Source of the DNA: Clostridia bacterium | Lineage (GTDB): Bacteria; Bacillota_A; Clostridia; Oscillospirales; Acutalibacteraceae | DNA: 7,701 nucleotides | Reading direction: 5' to 3' | Assembly: GCA_017445685.1 (NCBI GenBank) | Contig: JAFSTS010000008.1 | Location: forward strand, 1-7,701 | Part shown: positions 1-6,367 of the stretch, piece by piece | Position numbering within the stretch: position 1 is the first letter of the stretch | How the letters are laid out: each line of letters starts with the position of its first letter | Made by a program: the position numbers and the translations under genes | The notes under the pieces: generated by a model | The model's database searches: none | Told to the model about the DNA's origin: nothing | The model's input: the letters and a program-made list of their open reading frames with translations, nothing else

Positions 1-356
1 AAAATTGAATGGCACGCGTAACGCACGATATCACCGAGAGCCAGTTTGTCAACGCCGCTTCCGCCGTATGTTCTCGTCCAATTGCTGTTAACGCTTGAAG
101 CGCTCATTGAATTTGTCGGATAAGAGCCGAACACATACAAGGCCATTTCATTGGCAAATCCGAAGCACTGATATCCGCCGGTTTTTGAGGGGTTGTTTTT
201 GTAAGTCGAGTTGTTTGAATATTGTGTTGATTTAAAGCTTGAAACCTTCGAATTGAAAGCGCTTTGTGTCATTGCTGAAGCGCTCACGCCGGGTACAATG
301 CTCAAAAGCATTATAACTGCCAAAATCACCGTCAAAATTCGTCTTGTTTTTTTCAT
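1..356 (-). CDS. Secreted papain/CHAP-like cysteine hydrolase, 3' end outside window
   Basis: Partial: 118 codons plus two bases are visible and the C-terminus lies beyond base 1. The protein opens with a signal peptide (MKKTRR, then a hydrophobic stretch at about residues 7-22, with likely cleavage near VSASA). After a Ser/Asn-rich linker comes GGYQCFGFANEMA at 61-73, where Cys64 fits the nucleophile of NlpC/P60- or CHAP-type papain-fold enzymes. LALGDIVRY (105-113) is followed by His116 in CHSI, matching the GD-x-x-R...H block that supplies the catalytic His. These folds usually cut peptidoglycan peptides or amides; the substrate here is unknown. Start choice: an ATG at 362-364 hits a stop after two lysine codons, so the ATG at 354-356 is used, with AAGGAG ten bases upstream. 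The gene is divergent from the XRE regulator. Export and the catalytic motifs are seen; enzyme activity is inferred. Confidence 0.8.
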   Translation of the reverse strand, partial: MKKTRRILTVILAVIMLLSIVPGVSASAMTQSAFNSKVSSFKSTQYSNNSTYKNNPSKTGGYQCFGFANEMALYVFGSYPTNSMSASSVNSNWTRTYGGSGVDKLALGDIVRYACHSI

Positions 357-669
357 TTTTTCATGTCTCCTTGCGTAATAATTTTTTGTGTTATAATATA
401 TAAGAGCAGTTATTAAAGTCCCTCTCCGAATCTCACCCCCTGATTTTGTTTAAATTAAAAATGACATATTTTGGATCATCGGTTATCAATAATTAAGTAA
501 AAACCAAAATCTTCTTCTTTTGTAAACTATAACTATTGATTGCTTGCCTTTTCGCAAACACAGAACGATGAAATTAAAAAATGATGTCGTTTTATCACAT
601 TTTAACCTGTTTCAGATTAAAAGTCAATACCCTAAAACAGATTAACATAAAATTTTTAGGGGTGATGTT
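357..669. other. Divergent AT-rich intergenic region
   Basis: This 313-base spacer separates the minus-strand hydrolase from the plus-strand XRE regulator. The minus-strand ribosome site (AAGGAG) lies at its left edge. A -10-like stretch (TATATT read on the minus strand, 395-400) sits at a reasonable distance from the hydrolase start, but I find no matching -35. The right end holds the palindrome and half-site described separately and the ribosome site of the regulator (AGGGGTGA, ending about 5 bases before its ATG). I find no clear -35/-10 pair for the regulator. No ORF of useful length and no convincing RNA gene is seen in the middle (about 420-600). Confidence 0.6.
602..620. promoter_or_regulatory. 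19-bp palindrome with downstream half-site, likely operator
   Basis: TTAACCTG and CAGATTAA flank a TTT centre, and 7 of 8 arm positions are complementary. The right arm, CAGATTAA, recurs exactly at 638-645, 25 bases (about 2.5 helical turns) further on, so a second half-site lies on nearly the same DNA face. The pair ends 24 bases before the ATG of the XRE regulator. XRE/Cro-CI-type proteins usually bind such short dyads as dimers, and self-repression is common, so this is inferred to be the regulator's own operator. No test of binding is possible from sequence. Confidence 0.5.
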
Positions 670-891
670 ATGTACAAACGAATCAGAGATCTGCGCGAGG
701 ACAGGGATATGAATCAGACTCAGGTCGCAAAATATTTAAATATGTCTCAAACAGGTTATTCAAAATACGAAACCGGCGAAAATGATTTGCCGACTGCCGT
801 GCTGATAAAGCTTTCAAGACTGTACGATACAAGCATTGATTACCTTTTGGATCAGACAAATGAAATTAAGCCTTATCCTAAAGTAAAATAA
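670..891 (+). CDS. Small XRE-family helix-turn-helix regulator
   Basis: A 73-residue, single-domain DNA-binding protein of the Cro/CI (HTH_3) type. Helix 1 covers about residues 2-13 (YKRIRDLREDRD), helix 2 is QTQVAKYL (16-23), and the recognition helix is SQTGYSKYETG (26-36), with the family-typical YSKYE-x-G ending. PTAVLIKLSRLYDTSIDYLL (41-60) supplies helices 4 and 5. A short polar tail with KPYPKVK follows and there is no ligand or dimerisation domain, so it resembles the minimal repressors common in Firmicutes. The ATG is preceded by AGGGGTGA at good spacing. No terminator is visible after the stop, so read-through into the lipoprotein gene 121 bases downstream is possible. The dyad at 602-620 suggests autoregulation. 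The regulated genes are unknown; the divergent hydrolase and the downstream lipoprotein gene are the nearest candidates. Confidence 0.9.
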   Translation: MYKRIRDLREDRDMNQTQVAKYLNMSQTGYSKYETGENDLPTAVLIKLSRLYDTSIDYLLDQTNEIKPYPKVK

Positions 892-905
892 AGATATAAA
901 AACAG

Positions 906-934
906 TGGAATAAATTGCGAATCTATGGTAAAAT
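906..934 (+). promoter_or_regulatory. Extended -10 promoter for the lipoprotein-vanZ unit
   Basis: TGG followed by TAAAAT (926-934) is an extended -10 element with five of six matches to TATAAT. Seventeen bases upstream is a weak -35, TGGAAT (906-911), as is usual for extended -10 promoters. Transcription would start near 941, giving a leader of about 70 bases. The call is based on pattern only. Confidence 0.45.
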
Positions 935-940
935 ATAGTT

Positions 941-954
941 TGACCATACGGTCA
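941..954. promoter_or_regulatory. Inverted repeat TGACC-ATAC-GGTCA at the predicted start site
   Basis: Two perfect 5-base arms flank a 4-base centre. TGACC-n4-GGTCA resembles operator cores bound by several TetR-family regulators, and it lies where a repressor would block the predicted promoter at 906-934. The arms are short enough for chance, and no TetR gene is in the window. It could instead form a small hairpin at the 5' end of the transcript. Confidence 0.35.
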
Positions 955-1012
955 GCTAAATTTGATTCGCAGGAAAATGGACGCTCAACAACAACTTTTT
1001 ACGGAGATATTT

Positions 1013-2653
1013 ATGAAAAAGACGGTAGCATTATTGCTGATTTTTTGCCTTATTGCGTCGCTTCTTGGCGGCTGCGCCTTGTTCGACGACGGAACGGGGA
1101 AAACTTTATATTACCCCGTCTATTCCGATACGGCAAGCTTTGATCCGCAGATAGCCGCAGACGAAGCGTCGAGGATAATAGCGGAAAACTGCTTTGAGGG
1201 ACTTGTTAAATACGACGCAGAAGGAAAAATCGCGCCAGGTGTTGCTTCAAGCTGGGATATCAGCTCGGACGGTCTTGTCTACACTTTCCACCTTGACCAC
1301 GAGGCCAAGTGGCACATTGGCGACGATGCGCTGGAGGTACTCAAGGCTTATTCGTCCGGCGACTTCAATAAGAGTGTTCTTGCCGAGGATTTCGTGTTCG
1401 GTCTGAGAAGATATTTCGACCCCGAAACTCACGCCCAGGCTGATTCAAGGCTGTACCTTATTGAGAACGCTTCCGATGTCGTCACAGGCTCGAAAACTCC
1501 CGGCGAGCTTGGCATTAACGCTGTTGACACACACACTCTGGAAATCAGGCTTGAAAGCCCGTCCGACACTTTTCTCAGCGCGCTGATGACAGGCGCGACC
1601 ATGCCCTGTCGTGAGGAATTTTTCCTTGCGACAAAGGGAAGATACGGTCTTTCGACGGAATACATCATCTGCAACGGAGCTTTTTATCTGTCAGCTCATT
1701 CCGACGGCAGCTACATTCAAATGTCGAAAAACGACGACTACAAAAATGCCGGCAGCGTTCTGCCGAAAAGCGTTTTCCTCTATGTCAATTCCTCAGAGGA
1801 TTCAAGGCTCAACAAGCTTGAAACAGGCGTTTATGATGTATGCCCGGTCAATGTCGAGGGCAAAATGAAAATCAAGGAAAAAGGCATAAGCTTTGAATCG
1901 TATCTCAACAGTGTATGGGCGTTTTGCTTCAACTGCGCAGGCGAGGTATTTTCATCGGTTGAAATGAGGGGAGCTGTTTGCAGGTCAATCGACGCAAGCG
2001 ATCTTCCCGTGCCGGATTATGCCGCAGGCTACAGCAACGGCTTCGTGCCGGATATCTGCATGATAGGCGACAGAACATACCGTTCACTGTCCGGGGAAGC
2101 GGCAGGGCTTAAATACGAGCCTGAAATTTCACGCGATATGTTCGAGCAGGGTCTTAAAAAGCTCGGAAAAGGCAGCGCGGAGATAACTCTGCTTTGCCCG
2201 GAAGATCTTGAAGACGGCATGAGAAAGCTTGTGCAAAACTGGCAGAAAAACCTCGGAATGTCGCTGAAAATCAAAATCGAGCCGCTCACTGTCGAGGAAA
2301 TCGACGCAAGAATTGCCGCAGATGATTTTGATGTTGCGTTTTCGTGTATCAGCACTCCCTATGCCTCGGCGGCGGATTTTCTCGCCTCGTTTACACAAAG
2401 CGGAGACTACAGGATATTTAACTACACTTCGCTGAATTTTGACGACGCCGTCAAAGAAGCTTCCTACGCTTACAACGCCTCCGACATGGCGCAAAAATGT
2501 AAAAACGCTGAGGAGATTATTTTGCAAAACGGCGTTGTTTACCCGGTATTTGACGAAGAATCCTATCTCGCCCTGGGCGAAAATGTCAGCGGAGTTTATC
2601 TCACTCAGGCAGGAACGATACCCGTTTTCTCCGGCGGAAAGAGAGTGGACTGA
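1013..2653 (+). CDS. Family-5 (oligopeptide-type) solute-binding lipoprotein
   Basis: A 546-residue lipoprotein. The N-terminus MKKTVALLLI...SLLGGC is a type II signal peptide with lipobox L18-G-G-C21, so it should be lipid-anchored on the outer face of the membrane. It shows the SBP_bac_5 (DppA/OppA) pattern: an early YSDTASFDPQ strand (37-46), the SDGLVYTFHL...KWHIGD block (85-103) with LAEDFVFGLRR (123-133), and CNGAFYLSAHSDGSYIQMSKNDDY (220-243), matching the family's G-x-Y...KN-x-x-Y segment. The C-terminal lobe, with WQKNLGMSLKIKIEPL (410-425), completes a normal-length protein. These proteins bind peptides, nickel or sugars for an ABC importer. No permease or ATPase gene is adjacent, so ligand and partner are unknown. 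The start was moved from a possible TTG at 962 to the ATG at 1013 because GGAG (1003-1006) lies six bases before it and the signal peptide begins there. The mature protein has about a dozen cysteines, unusual for an exported protein. Confidence 0.9.
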   Translation: MKKTVALLLIFCLIASLLGGCALFDDGTGKTLYYPVYSDTASFDPQIAADEASRIIAENCFEGLVKYDAEGKIAPGVASSWDISSDGLVYTFHLDHEAKWHIGDDALEVLKAYSSGDFNKSVLAEDFVFGLRRYFDPETHAQADSRLYLIENASDVVTGSKTPGELGINAVDTHTLEIRLESPSDTFLSALMTGATMPCREEFFLATKGRYGLSTEYIICNGAFYLSAHSDGSYIQMSKNDDYKNAGSVLPKSVFLYVNSSEDSRLNKLETGVYDVCPVNVEGKMKIKEKGISFESYLNSVWAFCFNCAGEVFSSVEMRGAVCRSIDASDLPVPDYAAGYSNGFVPDICMIGDRTYRSLSGEAAGLKYEPEISRDMFEQGLKKLGKGSAEITLLCPEDLEDGMRKLVQNWQKNLGMSLKIKIEPLTVEEIDARIAADDFDVAFSCISTPYASAADFLASFTQSGDYRIFNYTSLNFDDAVKEASYAYNASDMAQKCKNAEEIILQNGVVYPVFDEESYLALGENVSGVYLTQAGTIPVFSGGKRVD

Positions 2654-2654
2654 C

Positions 2655-3101
2655 ATGAAAAAACAAACTGTTTTGAAAATACTTTCATGGCTGCCGGCGG
2701 TGGCTCTGATGGTGATAATTTTCCTTTTTTCGTCACAGTATTCGGACGAGTCCGCGCAGCTTAGCGGAGGACTTTTAGAGTGGCTTGAAAAAGTTTTGCA
2801 TATCTCCATTTCGCATGGTCCTCTTAGAAAATTTGCCCATGCGCTTGAGTTTTGTGCGCTCGGCGCTGCAGTGGAATTTGGCTTTTTCGTAACGCTAAAA
2901 AGAGTGGCGCCGGTAGCTTCGCTCATGTTTTCTTTAGTGTATGCGCTCAGCGACGAGATACACCAGATCTTCGTCCCCGGCAGAGCGTGCATGGCAAAGG
3001 ATGTTTTCATCGACCTGTGCGGCGCAGCAGCCGGAACGATTTTTGTAATTGTTCTTGTATGGCTTGCAGGGAAGATAAAACGAAATATTTCAAAAGATTA
3101 G
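2655..3101 (+). CDS. VanZ-like membrane protein
   Basis: A 148-residue protein with the VanZ-like family signature: FSSQ (25-28) after a first membrane helix (about 9-25), RKFAHALEFCALG (58-70), then DEIHQIFVPGR (100-110), DVFIDLCG (116-123) and a Gly-spaced last helix. Four membrane segments are expected, at about 9-25, 61-80, 85-99 and 121-138. VanZ itself gives low-level teicoplanin resistance; relatives have been linked to lipoglycopeptide or antimicrobial peptide tolerance and often sit as stand-alone genes, and the biochemical role is unsettled. Its ATG lies one base after the lipoprotein stop (TGAcATG) and its own ribosome site is poor (a purine run GGAAAGAGAG), so it is probably translated by coupling. 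That tie suggests a shared envelope-related role with the binding protein. A longer in-frame reading exists from 2439, but it lies inside the lipoprotein gene and lacks family features. Confidence 0.9.
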   Translation: MKKQTVLKILSWLPAVALMVIIFLFSSQYSDESAQLSGGLLEWLEKVLHISISHGPLRKFAHALEFCALGAAVEFGFFVTLKRVAPVASLMFSLVYALSDEIHQIFVPGRACMAKDVFIDLCGAAAGTIFVIVLVWLAGKIKRNISKD

Positions 3102-3129
3102 AGGCTGCCTGATTGGGCGGTTTCTTTTT
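3102..3129 (+). terminator. Hairpin terminator after the VanZ-like gene
   Basis: AGGCTGCC (3102-3109) pairs with GGCGGTTT (3116-3123), including three G-T wobbles, around a six-base loop. The sequence from 3121 to 3129 is nearly all T. It starts one base after the VanZ-like stop codon and closes the two-gene unit. Confidence 0.6.
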
Positions 3130-3161
3130 GCGGTTTTCCTGTTGAATAAGCCCTCACGGTC

Positions 3162-3190
3162 TTGTCACCTTTTCCTTCTGATTCCATAAT
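3162..3190 (+). promoter_or_regulatory. Promoter of the Cys-rich protein gene
   Basis: TTGTCA (3162-3167) and CATAAT (3185-3190) are separated by exactly 17 bases, each with five of six matches to the sigma-A consensus. The start point would be near 3196, giving a leader of about 45 bases. The same bases also loosely resemble a late sporulation promoter: an AC at 3167-3168 followed after 16 bases by CATAATAT. The two readings cannot be separated by sequence alone. Confidence 0.7.
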
Positions 3191-3194
3191 ATGT

Positions 3195-3219
3195 TATTGA
3201 AGTTTTCTAAATTTCAATA
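3195..3219 (+). promoter_or_regulatory. 25-base palindrome in the leader of the Cys-rich gene
   Basis: TATTGAAGTTT (3195-3205) pairs with AAATTTCAATA (3209-3219), eleven pairs with one G-T wobble and a TCT loop. It begins at the predicted transcription start and ends seven bases before the ribosome site AAGGAGG (3227-3233). As RNA it would be a 5'-terminal stem-loop, weak because AT-rich, that could stabilise the message or affect initiation. As DNA it could be a repressor site overlapping the start point. Confidence 0.5.
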
Positions 3220-3240
3220 CATTTTTAAGGAGGAGACAAT

Positions 3241-4023
3241 ATGGCGGACAACAGATCATGTCAGTTCAGCATGAATCCGCGTTCACGAGAGCCGATGTGC
3301 ATTGACGCGAACAGGATCTATGATTCCTGCTGCGACAAAGACTGCCTTGCCGATTTGAGGGTGACATTTCCGTCGTCTGCGCAGTCGGTCATTGACAATG
3401 CCAGCGCAGTGCGATGCCGTAAAGCTGAGATCATCAACTGTTGTGTCGATGTCGAGCCGCTTCAGTTCAACAAAGGCTGCTACAGCGTTGACATAACTTA
3501 TTTTTTCAAGCTTAAATGCGACCTGTTCGCAGCCGCTTGCTGCGATCCGACAACTGTTTGCGGTCTTGCGACATTTACGAAGACCTGCGTGCTCTTCGGC
3601 AGTGAAGGCGATGTAAAAGTTTTTACTTCCGACTTTGGCGAAGACGCAATGGACGCGCAGCTTCCGTGCTCAAACAACAACCCCAGAGCAAAAGTTCAAG
3701 TCGTTGACCCGATAGTTCTCGACGCAAAGCTTTGCGATGTTTGCGAATGTTCCGATTCGGAATGCAGAGTGAATATCCCTGCTCATGTTGCAAGACAGTT
3801 TGACGGCAATCTCGCTCGTCAGACGGAAGGCAAAGCCGTAAAAGTCACGCTCGGACTTTTCTCGATCGTAGTTCTCGAAAGAGACGCCCAGATCCTTATC
3901 CCGTCGGCTGAGTACTGCATACCCAAGAAGGAATGCTGCTTCAACAGCGACGATCCGTGCGACGGTTTCAAGAGGATCAACTTCCCCATGAGCGAATTTT
4001 TCCCATCATCAAGTAACCGATGA
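3241..4023 (+). CDS. Cysteine-rich acidic protein of unknown function
   Basis: A 260-residue protein with 23 cysteines (about 9 percent), including four CC pairs (30-31, 67-68, 100-101, 232-233) and a C-x-x-C-x-C cluster (165-170). There is no signal peptide or membrane helix, so it should start out cytosolic. The N-terminal part has MCIDANRIYDSCCDKDCLADLRVTF (19-43); I recall similar CID...DSC-x-DKDC-x-x-DLRV segments in uncharacterised clostridial proteins, but cannot name a family. The region 80-120 alternates hydrophobic and polar residues, suggesting beta-strands. High Cys content with CC pairs is also seen in spore coat and exosporium proteins of Clostridia and in metal-binding proteins; either is inference only. 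The gene is monocistronic, with its own promoter and terminator, and AAGGAGG seven bases before the ATG predicts high translation. It is intact, with a defined start, but no function is assigned. Confidence 0.85.
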   Translation: MADNRSCQFSMNPRSREPMCIDANRIYDSCCDKDCLADLRVTFPSSAQSVIDNASAVRCRKAEIINCCVDVEPLQFNKGCYSVDITYFFKLKCDLFAAACCDPTTVCGLATFTKTCVLFGSEGDVKVFTSDFGEDAMDAQLPCSNNNPRAKVQVVDPIVLDAKLCDVCECSDSECRVNIPAHVARQFDGNLARQTEGKAVKVTLGLFSIVVLERDAQILIPSAEYCIPKKECCFNSDDPCDGFKRINFPMSEFFPSSSNR

Positions 4024-4035
4024 TCTAAAAAAACA

Positions 4036-4069
4036 AAGCCGCCGTATCATCTTTGATATGACGGTTTTT
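4036..4069 (+). terminator. Terminator of the Cys-rich gene
   Basis: The left arm 4036-4049 pairs with 4054-4067 with one internal mismatch (C4042 with A4061) and a TCTT loop. The right arm ends in ACGG followed by TTTTT (4065-4069). It begins 12 bases after the stop codon. Confidence 0.85.
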
Positions 4070-4117
4070 CATTTAATAGGAAACTGCTCTTTTCCCATTA
4101 AACAAAGAATATTAGAT

Positions 4118-4156
4118 AAAAACTCCCGAAAGACTCGAAATCTTTCGGGAGTTTTT
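4118..4156. terminator. Bidirectional terminator between convergent genes
   Basis: A perfect 16-bp stem joins AAAAACTCCCGAAAGA (4118-4133) to its complement at 4141-4156 around a CTCGAAA loop. A-tracts and T-tracts at the two ends make it work in both directions. On the minus strand it starts 14 bases after the stop of the large exported protein. It also backs up the terminator at 4036-4069. Confidence 0.9.
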
Positions 4157-4170
4157 GAATATTTACGATA

Positions 4171-6177
4171 TCACTTGACGATAACCGCAAATTTAGCTGT
4201 TCTTATCTGTGTTGCGTAAACATAGCTTACAGTGATTATCTGCTTTCCGGCAGCATTCGGATCGAAGCCGGAAACAGTATAATCCTTAACCTCTTTTACA
4301 GTGCCGTCGGCAAAGGACGCCATAACTGTAAGTCCGTCGGTCGAAAGGCTCTCACCTTTCAAATAAACCTGTTTTTCGGGAAGAGAAGTGAGCTTGATTG
4401 AAGAAAGGCGTGCGCTGACAGTATAGCTGAACTCGGCAGATACGCTTTTTCCCTTGTAGGTATATGTTACGCTCATGATTTTCGTGCCTGCATTTTCAGC
4501 ATTCATGCCGCCTAATACGACGAGATCAGTGACATCTTCACTCGACGAATCCGAATACTGCGCAACGACCGCAAGACCTGACGCGTCAAAATGTTCACCC
4601 TGAACATATCCCGTCTTGTTGGGAACATGGGTAACTTCAATGCTCATGACCTGTCTGCCGATATCGACAGTAAACGGAGCACTGTCAAGAGTTACATCGT
4701 CAATGATATATCTGAAAAATACCTGCTGACTTTCCGCAAGAGACGAATCAAATCCTATAAGCTCGGTTTCTTCCGGGAGGATCGACCTGAAGCTGCCGTC
4801 GGAATATTTGATTTTCATCGAAACGCCTGTCGGATCAAATTCCTCGCCCGGCAGATAGTTAAGCTTTTCGGGCAACGAGTCGACAATAAGCTCGATCGGA
4901 GACGCGATCCAGTGCGCATAGAAAGTAACATCTTCGTCAACGCCTTCGTCTGCGTTGATCCTGTAGCCGCCTTCGGAATCGGTAAACCAGCCGTCAAATT
5001 CACATCCTTCGCGCGTAGGCACGGGGAGCTCGCCGACTGTGCTGCCGGTGATAACTTTTCGTTCGGTTTCTTCAATTTCGCCGCCGTTTGCATCGAAGGT
5101 TACCGTGCTTTTAAGCGGTTCGGGATTGAATTTCAAAGCCGGTCTGACGCCGTAGGAGGTGTTGTCGATCTGGAAGAAATTGTAGGCTCTGCCGTAGTTG
5201 TCGACATTCCAAACGACCGAACTTCCGTCGCAGGTGCGAAGTCTCCATATCGGGTTGCGGTAAGTCTGGGAAAGAGTGGCGACAACATAAAGTCCCTGGC
5301 TTTTTGCGTAGTCCGTGCCTTTGGCTTTCCTGAGGTCGTCCTGTTCTCTCGGCGCTGAATTGAAGCCGTAATCGGCATTTATTACATCATAATATGACGG
5401 CAGGAAAATCTTATCGTGCGTCGTCACTGTGTCGTAAGAATCGTTTGAATATGTAGATTTGTTTTCAAGCTGAGTCAAGCCGATCATCTCTCTGCCGTTT
5501 GCAGCAAAGGCTGTATAAAGAAAATCCTCGTTGAGCCATTTTCTCAAGGAACAGTTTGCCCAGTCGGAAGCGTAGTACGATAGCTCCGGATCGCCGTAAT
5601 ACGAGCCGTCGACATTGACAAGATAATTGTTGAAAGCCTGACTGTCGATAACACTGTCGCACATGATGTATCCCTCGATCGGATCAAGCACGACCCATTT
5701 GATAGCTTCAAACTTGAAATAGTAAACAGTGTCCACGCTGTAGCCGTTGTCGTCCTGAAGTGACTTGCCGGCGGCAGAGTCATCTGACGCGACAGACGGT
5801 CTGTACTGCGAAAAAGTAACCGCGCGGTATTTTGAGCCGAGATATGAAAAATCGCAGTATTTCATATAGTCCGAAGTCTCTATCAGTCCAAGAGACGCGT
5901 CGGACGACTTCATGCAGTAGTTATATGAAACCCATGTTTTTGAAACCTTGTCCAGCGCAGATATCAGCGTTGTGCTTGTCACCTTCGTCTGAGGATAGTT
6001 GCCGAAAGTGATTTTGTCGCCGACCTTAAAAGAGCTGACAGGATTTGTGTTGCTGTCAGAATCCATGGCGACGATCTCATCAGCCTTTACAGAACGGCTG
6101 CTGCTTTCGGGCAAAGCAAAAAGCCCTGCCGAATGGGTCATAAGAAACGACAGCAGAAATGCAATAATTCTTCTCAT
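4171..6177 (-). CDS. Large exported protein: DUF6273-like domain, InlB-type repeat, three Ig-like repeats
   Basis: A 668-residue exported protein. A signal peptide, MRRIIAFLLSFLM..., ends near residue 21. Residues about 50-352 look like a DUF6273 domain: VGDKITFGNYPQ (52-63), IKWVVLD (159-165), CSLRKWLNEDFLYTAF (209-224), and IWRLRTCDG (310-318) with YGVRPALKF (342-350). Residues 355-423 are an InlB B-type repeat (VTFDANGG...PTREGCEFDGWFTD...VTFYAHW). Three bacterial Ig-like group 3 repeats follow (about 425-507, 508-588, 589-668), each with a LPEK- or VPNK-type start, Y-x-x-GE and Y/F-x-D-G/S-S/T blocks. There is no LPXTG, dockerin, SLH or membrane anchor, so it is either secreted or held non-covalently. 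A surface or adhesion role is inferred; no catalytic motif is seen. The start was set at 6177 because GAGGAG lies about eight bases upstream and the predicted transcript begins near 6221, leaving a GTG at 6222 untranscribed or leaderless. Confidence 0.85.
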   Translation of the reverse strand: MRRIIAFLLSFLMTHSAGLFALPESSSRSVKADEIVAMDSDSNTNPVSSFKVGDKITFGNYPQTKVTSTTLISALDKVSKTWVSYNYCMKSSDASLGLIETSDYMKYCDFSYLGSKYRAVTFSQYRPSVASDDSAAGKSLQDDNGYSVDTVYYFKFEAIKWVVLDPIEGYIMCDSVIDSQAFNNYLVNVDGSYYGDPELSYYASDWANCSLRKWLNEDFLYTAFAANGREMIGLTQLENKSTYSNDSYDTVTTHDKIFLPSYYDVINADYGFNSAPREQDDLRKAKGTDYAKSQGLYVVATLSQTYRNPIWRLRTCDGSSVVWNVDNYGRAYNFFQIDNTSYGVRPALKFNPEPLKSTVTFDANGGEIEETERKVITGSTVGELPVPTREGCEFDGWFTDSEGGYRINADEGVDEDVTFYAHWIASPIELIVDSLPEKLNYLPGEEFDPTGVSMKIKYSDGSFRSILPEETELIGFDSSLAESQQVFFRYIIDDVTLDSAPFTVDIGRQVMSIEVTHVPNKTGYVQGEHFDASGLAVVAQYSDSSSEDVTDLVVLGGMNAENAGTKIMSVTYTYKGKSVSAEFSYTVSARLSSIKLTSLPEKQVYLKGESLSTDGLTVMASFADGTVKEVKDYTVSGFDPNAAGKQIITVSYVYATQIRTAKFAVIVK

Positions 6178-6227
6178 ATTTTTTCTCCTCTCGAAATGAA
6201 AATATATGCCAATTTTCTTCACCTTAA

Positions 6228-6256
6228 ATTTTAGACTATTTCCGGGATTTTGTCAA
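6228..6256 (-). promoter_or_regulatory. Strong sigma-A promoter for the large exported protein
   Basis: On the minus strand, TTGACA (6251-6256, perfect) and TAAAAT (6228-6233, five of six) are separated by 17 bases. The start point near 6221 leaves a leader of about 44 bases before the ATG at 6177. This is the best promoter in the window and points to steady housekeeping-type expression. Confidence 0.8.
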
Positions 6257-6367
6257 TAAGGCATATCGGATTTTTCGCAAAGAAAAATATTTCCTCGTGC
6301 TTTTTGAGAATGATTTATGTTTTGCGAACTAATATTATTACTGATCGAGAGAAGCATTCCTATAAAC

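Noticed and set aside
392..397. TATAAT on the plus strand
   Set aside because: There is no -35 at proper spacing and no gene begins within about 270 bases downstream; it is likely a by-product of AT-rich sequence.
417..443. Seven-codon minus-strand reading frame starting GTG (MRFGEGL), considered as a signal peptide-type mini-gene
   Set aside because: The purine run overlaps the GTG too closely to act as a ribosome site, and no partner gene supports it.
485..540. ATCAATA/TATTGAT inverted repeat in the intergenic region
   Set aside because: Seven AT-rich pairs across a 42-base loop are expected by chance.
925..1143. 72-residue plus-strand frame
   Set aside because: Its start lies inside the predicted promoter and it runs out of frame into the lipoprotein gene; the apparent protein has no family features.
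2129..3010. 293-residue open frame on the minus strand
   Set aside because: It lies antisense to the lipoprotein and VanZ-like genes, both of which have clear family motifs; the frame has no ribosome site and no recognisable domain.
4591..5358. 255-residue open frame on the plus strand
   Set aside because: It is antisense to the Ig-like and DUF6273-like coding region, is rich in Arg/Phe as typical of a shadow frame, and has no promoter or ribosome site.
6270..6288. ATTTTTC/GAAAAAT hairpin upstream of the exported-protein promoter
   Set aside because: It is short and almost wholly AT, with no associated T-run or gene end; not distinguishable from background.
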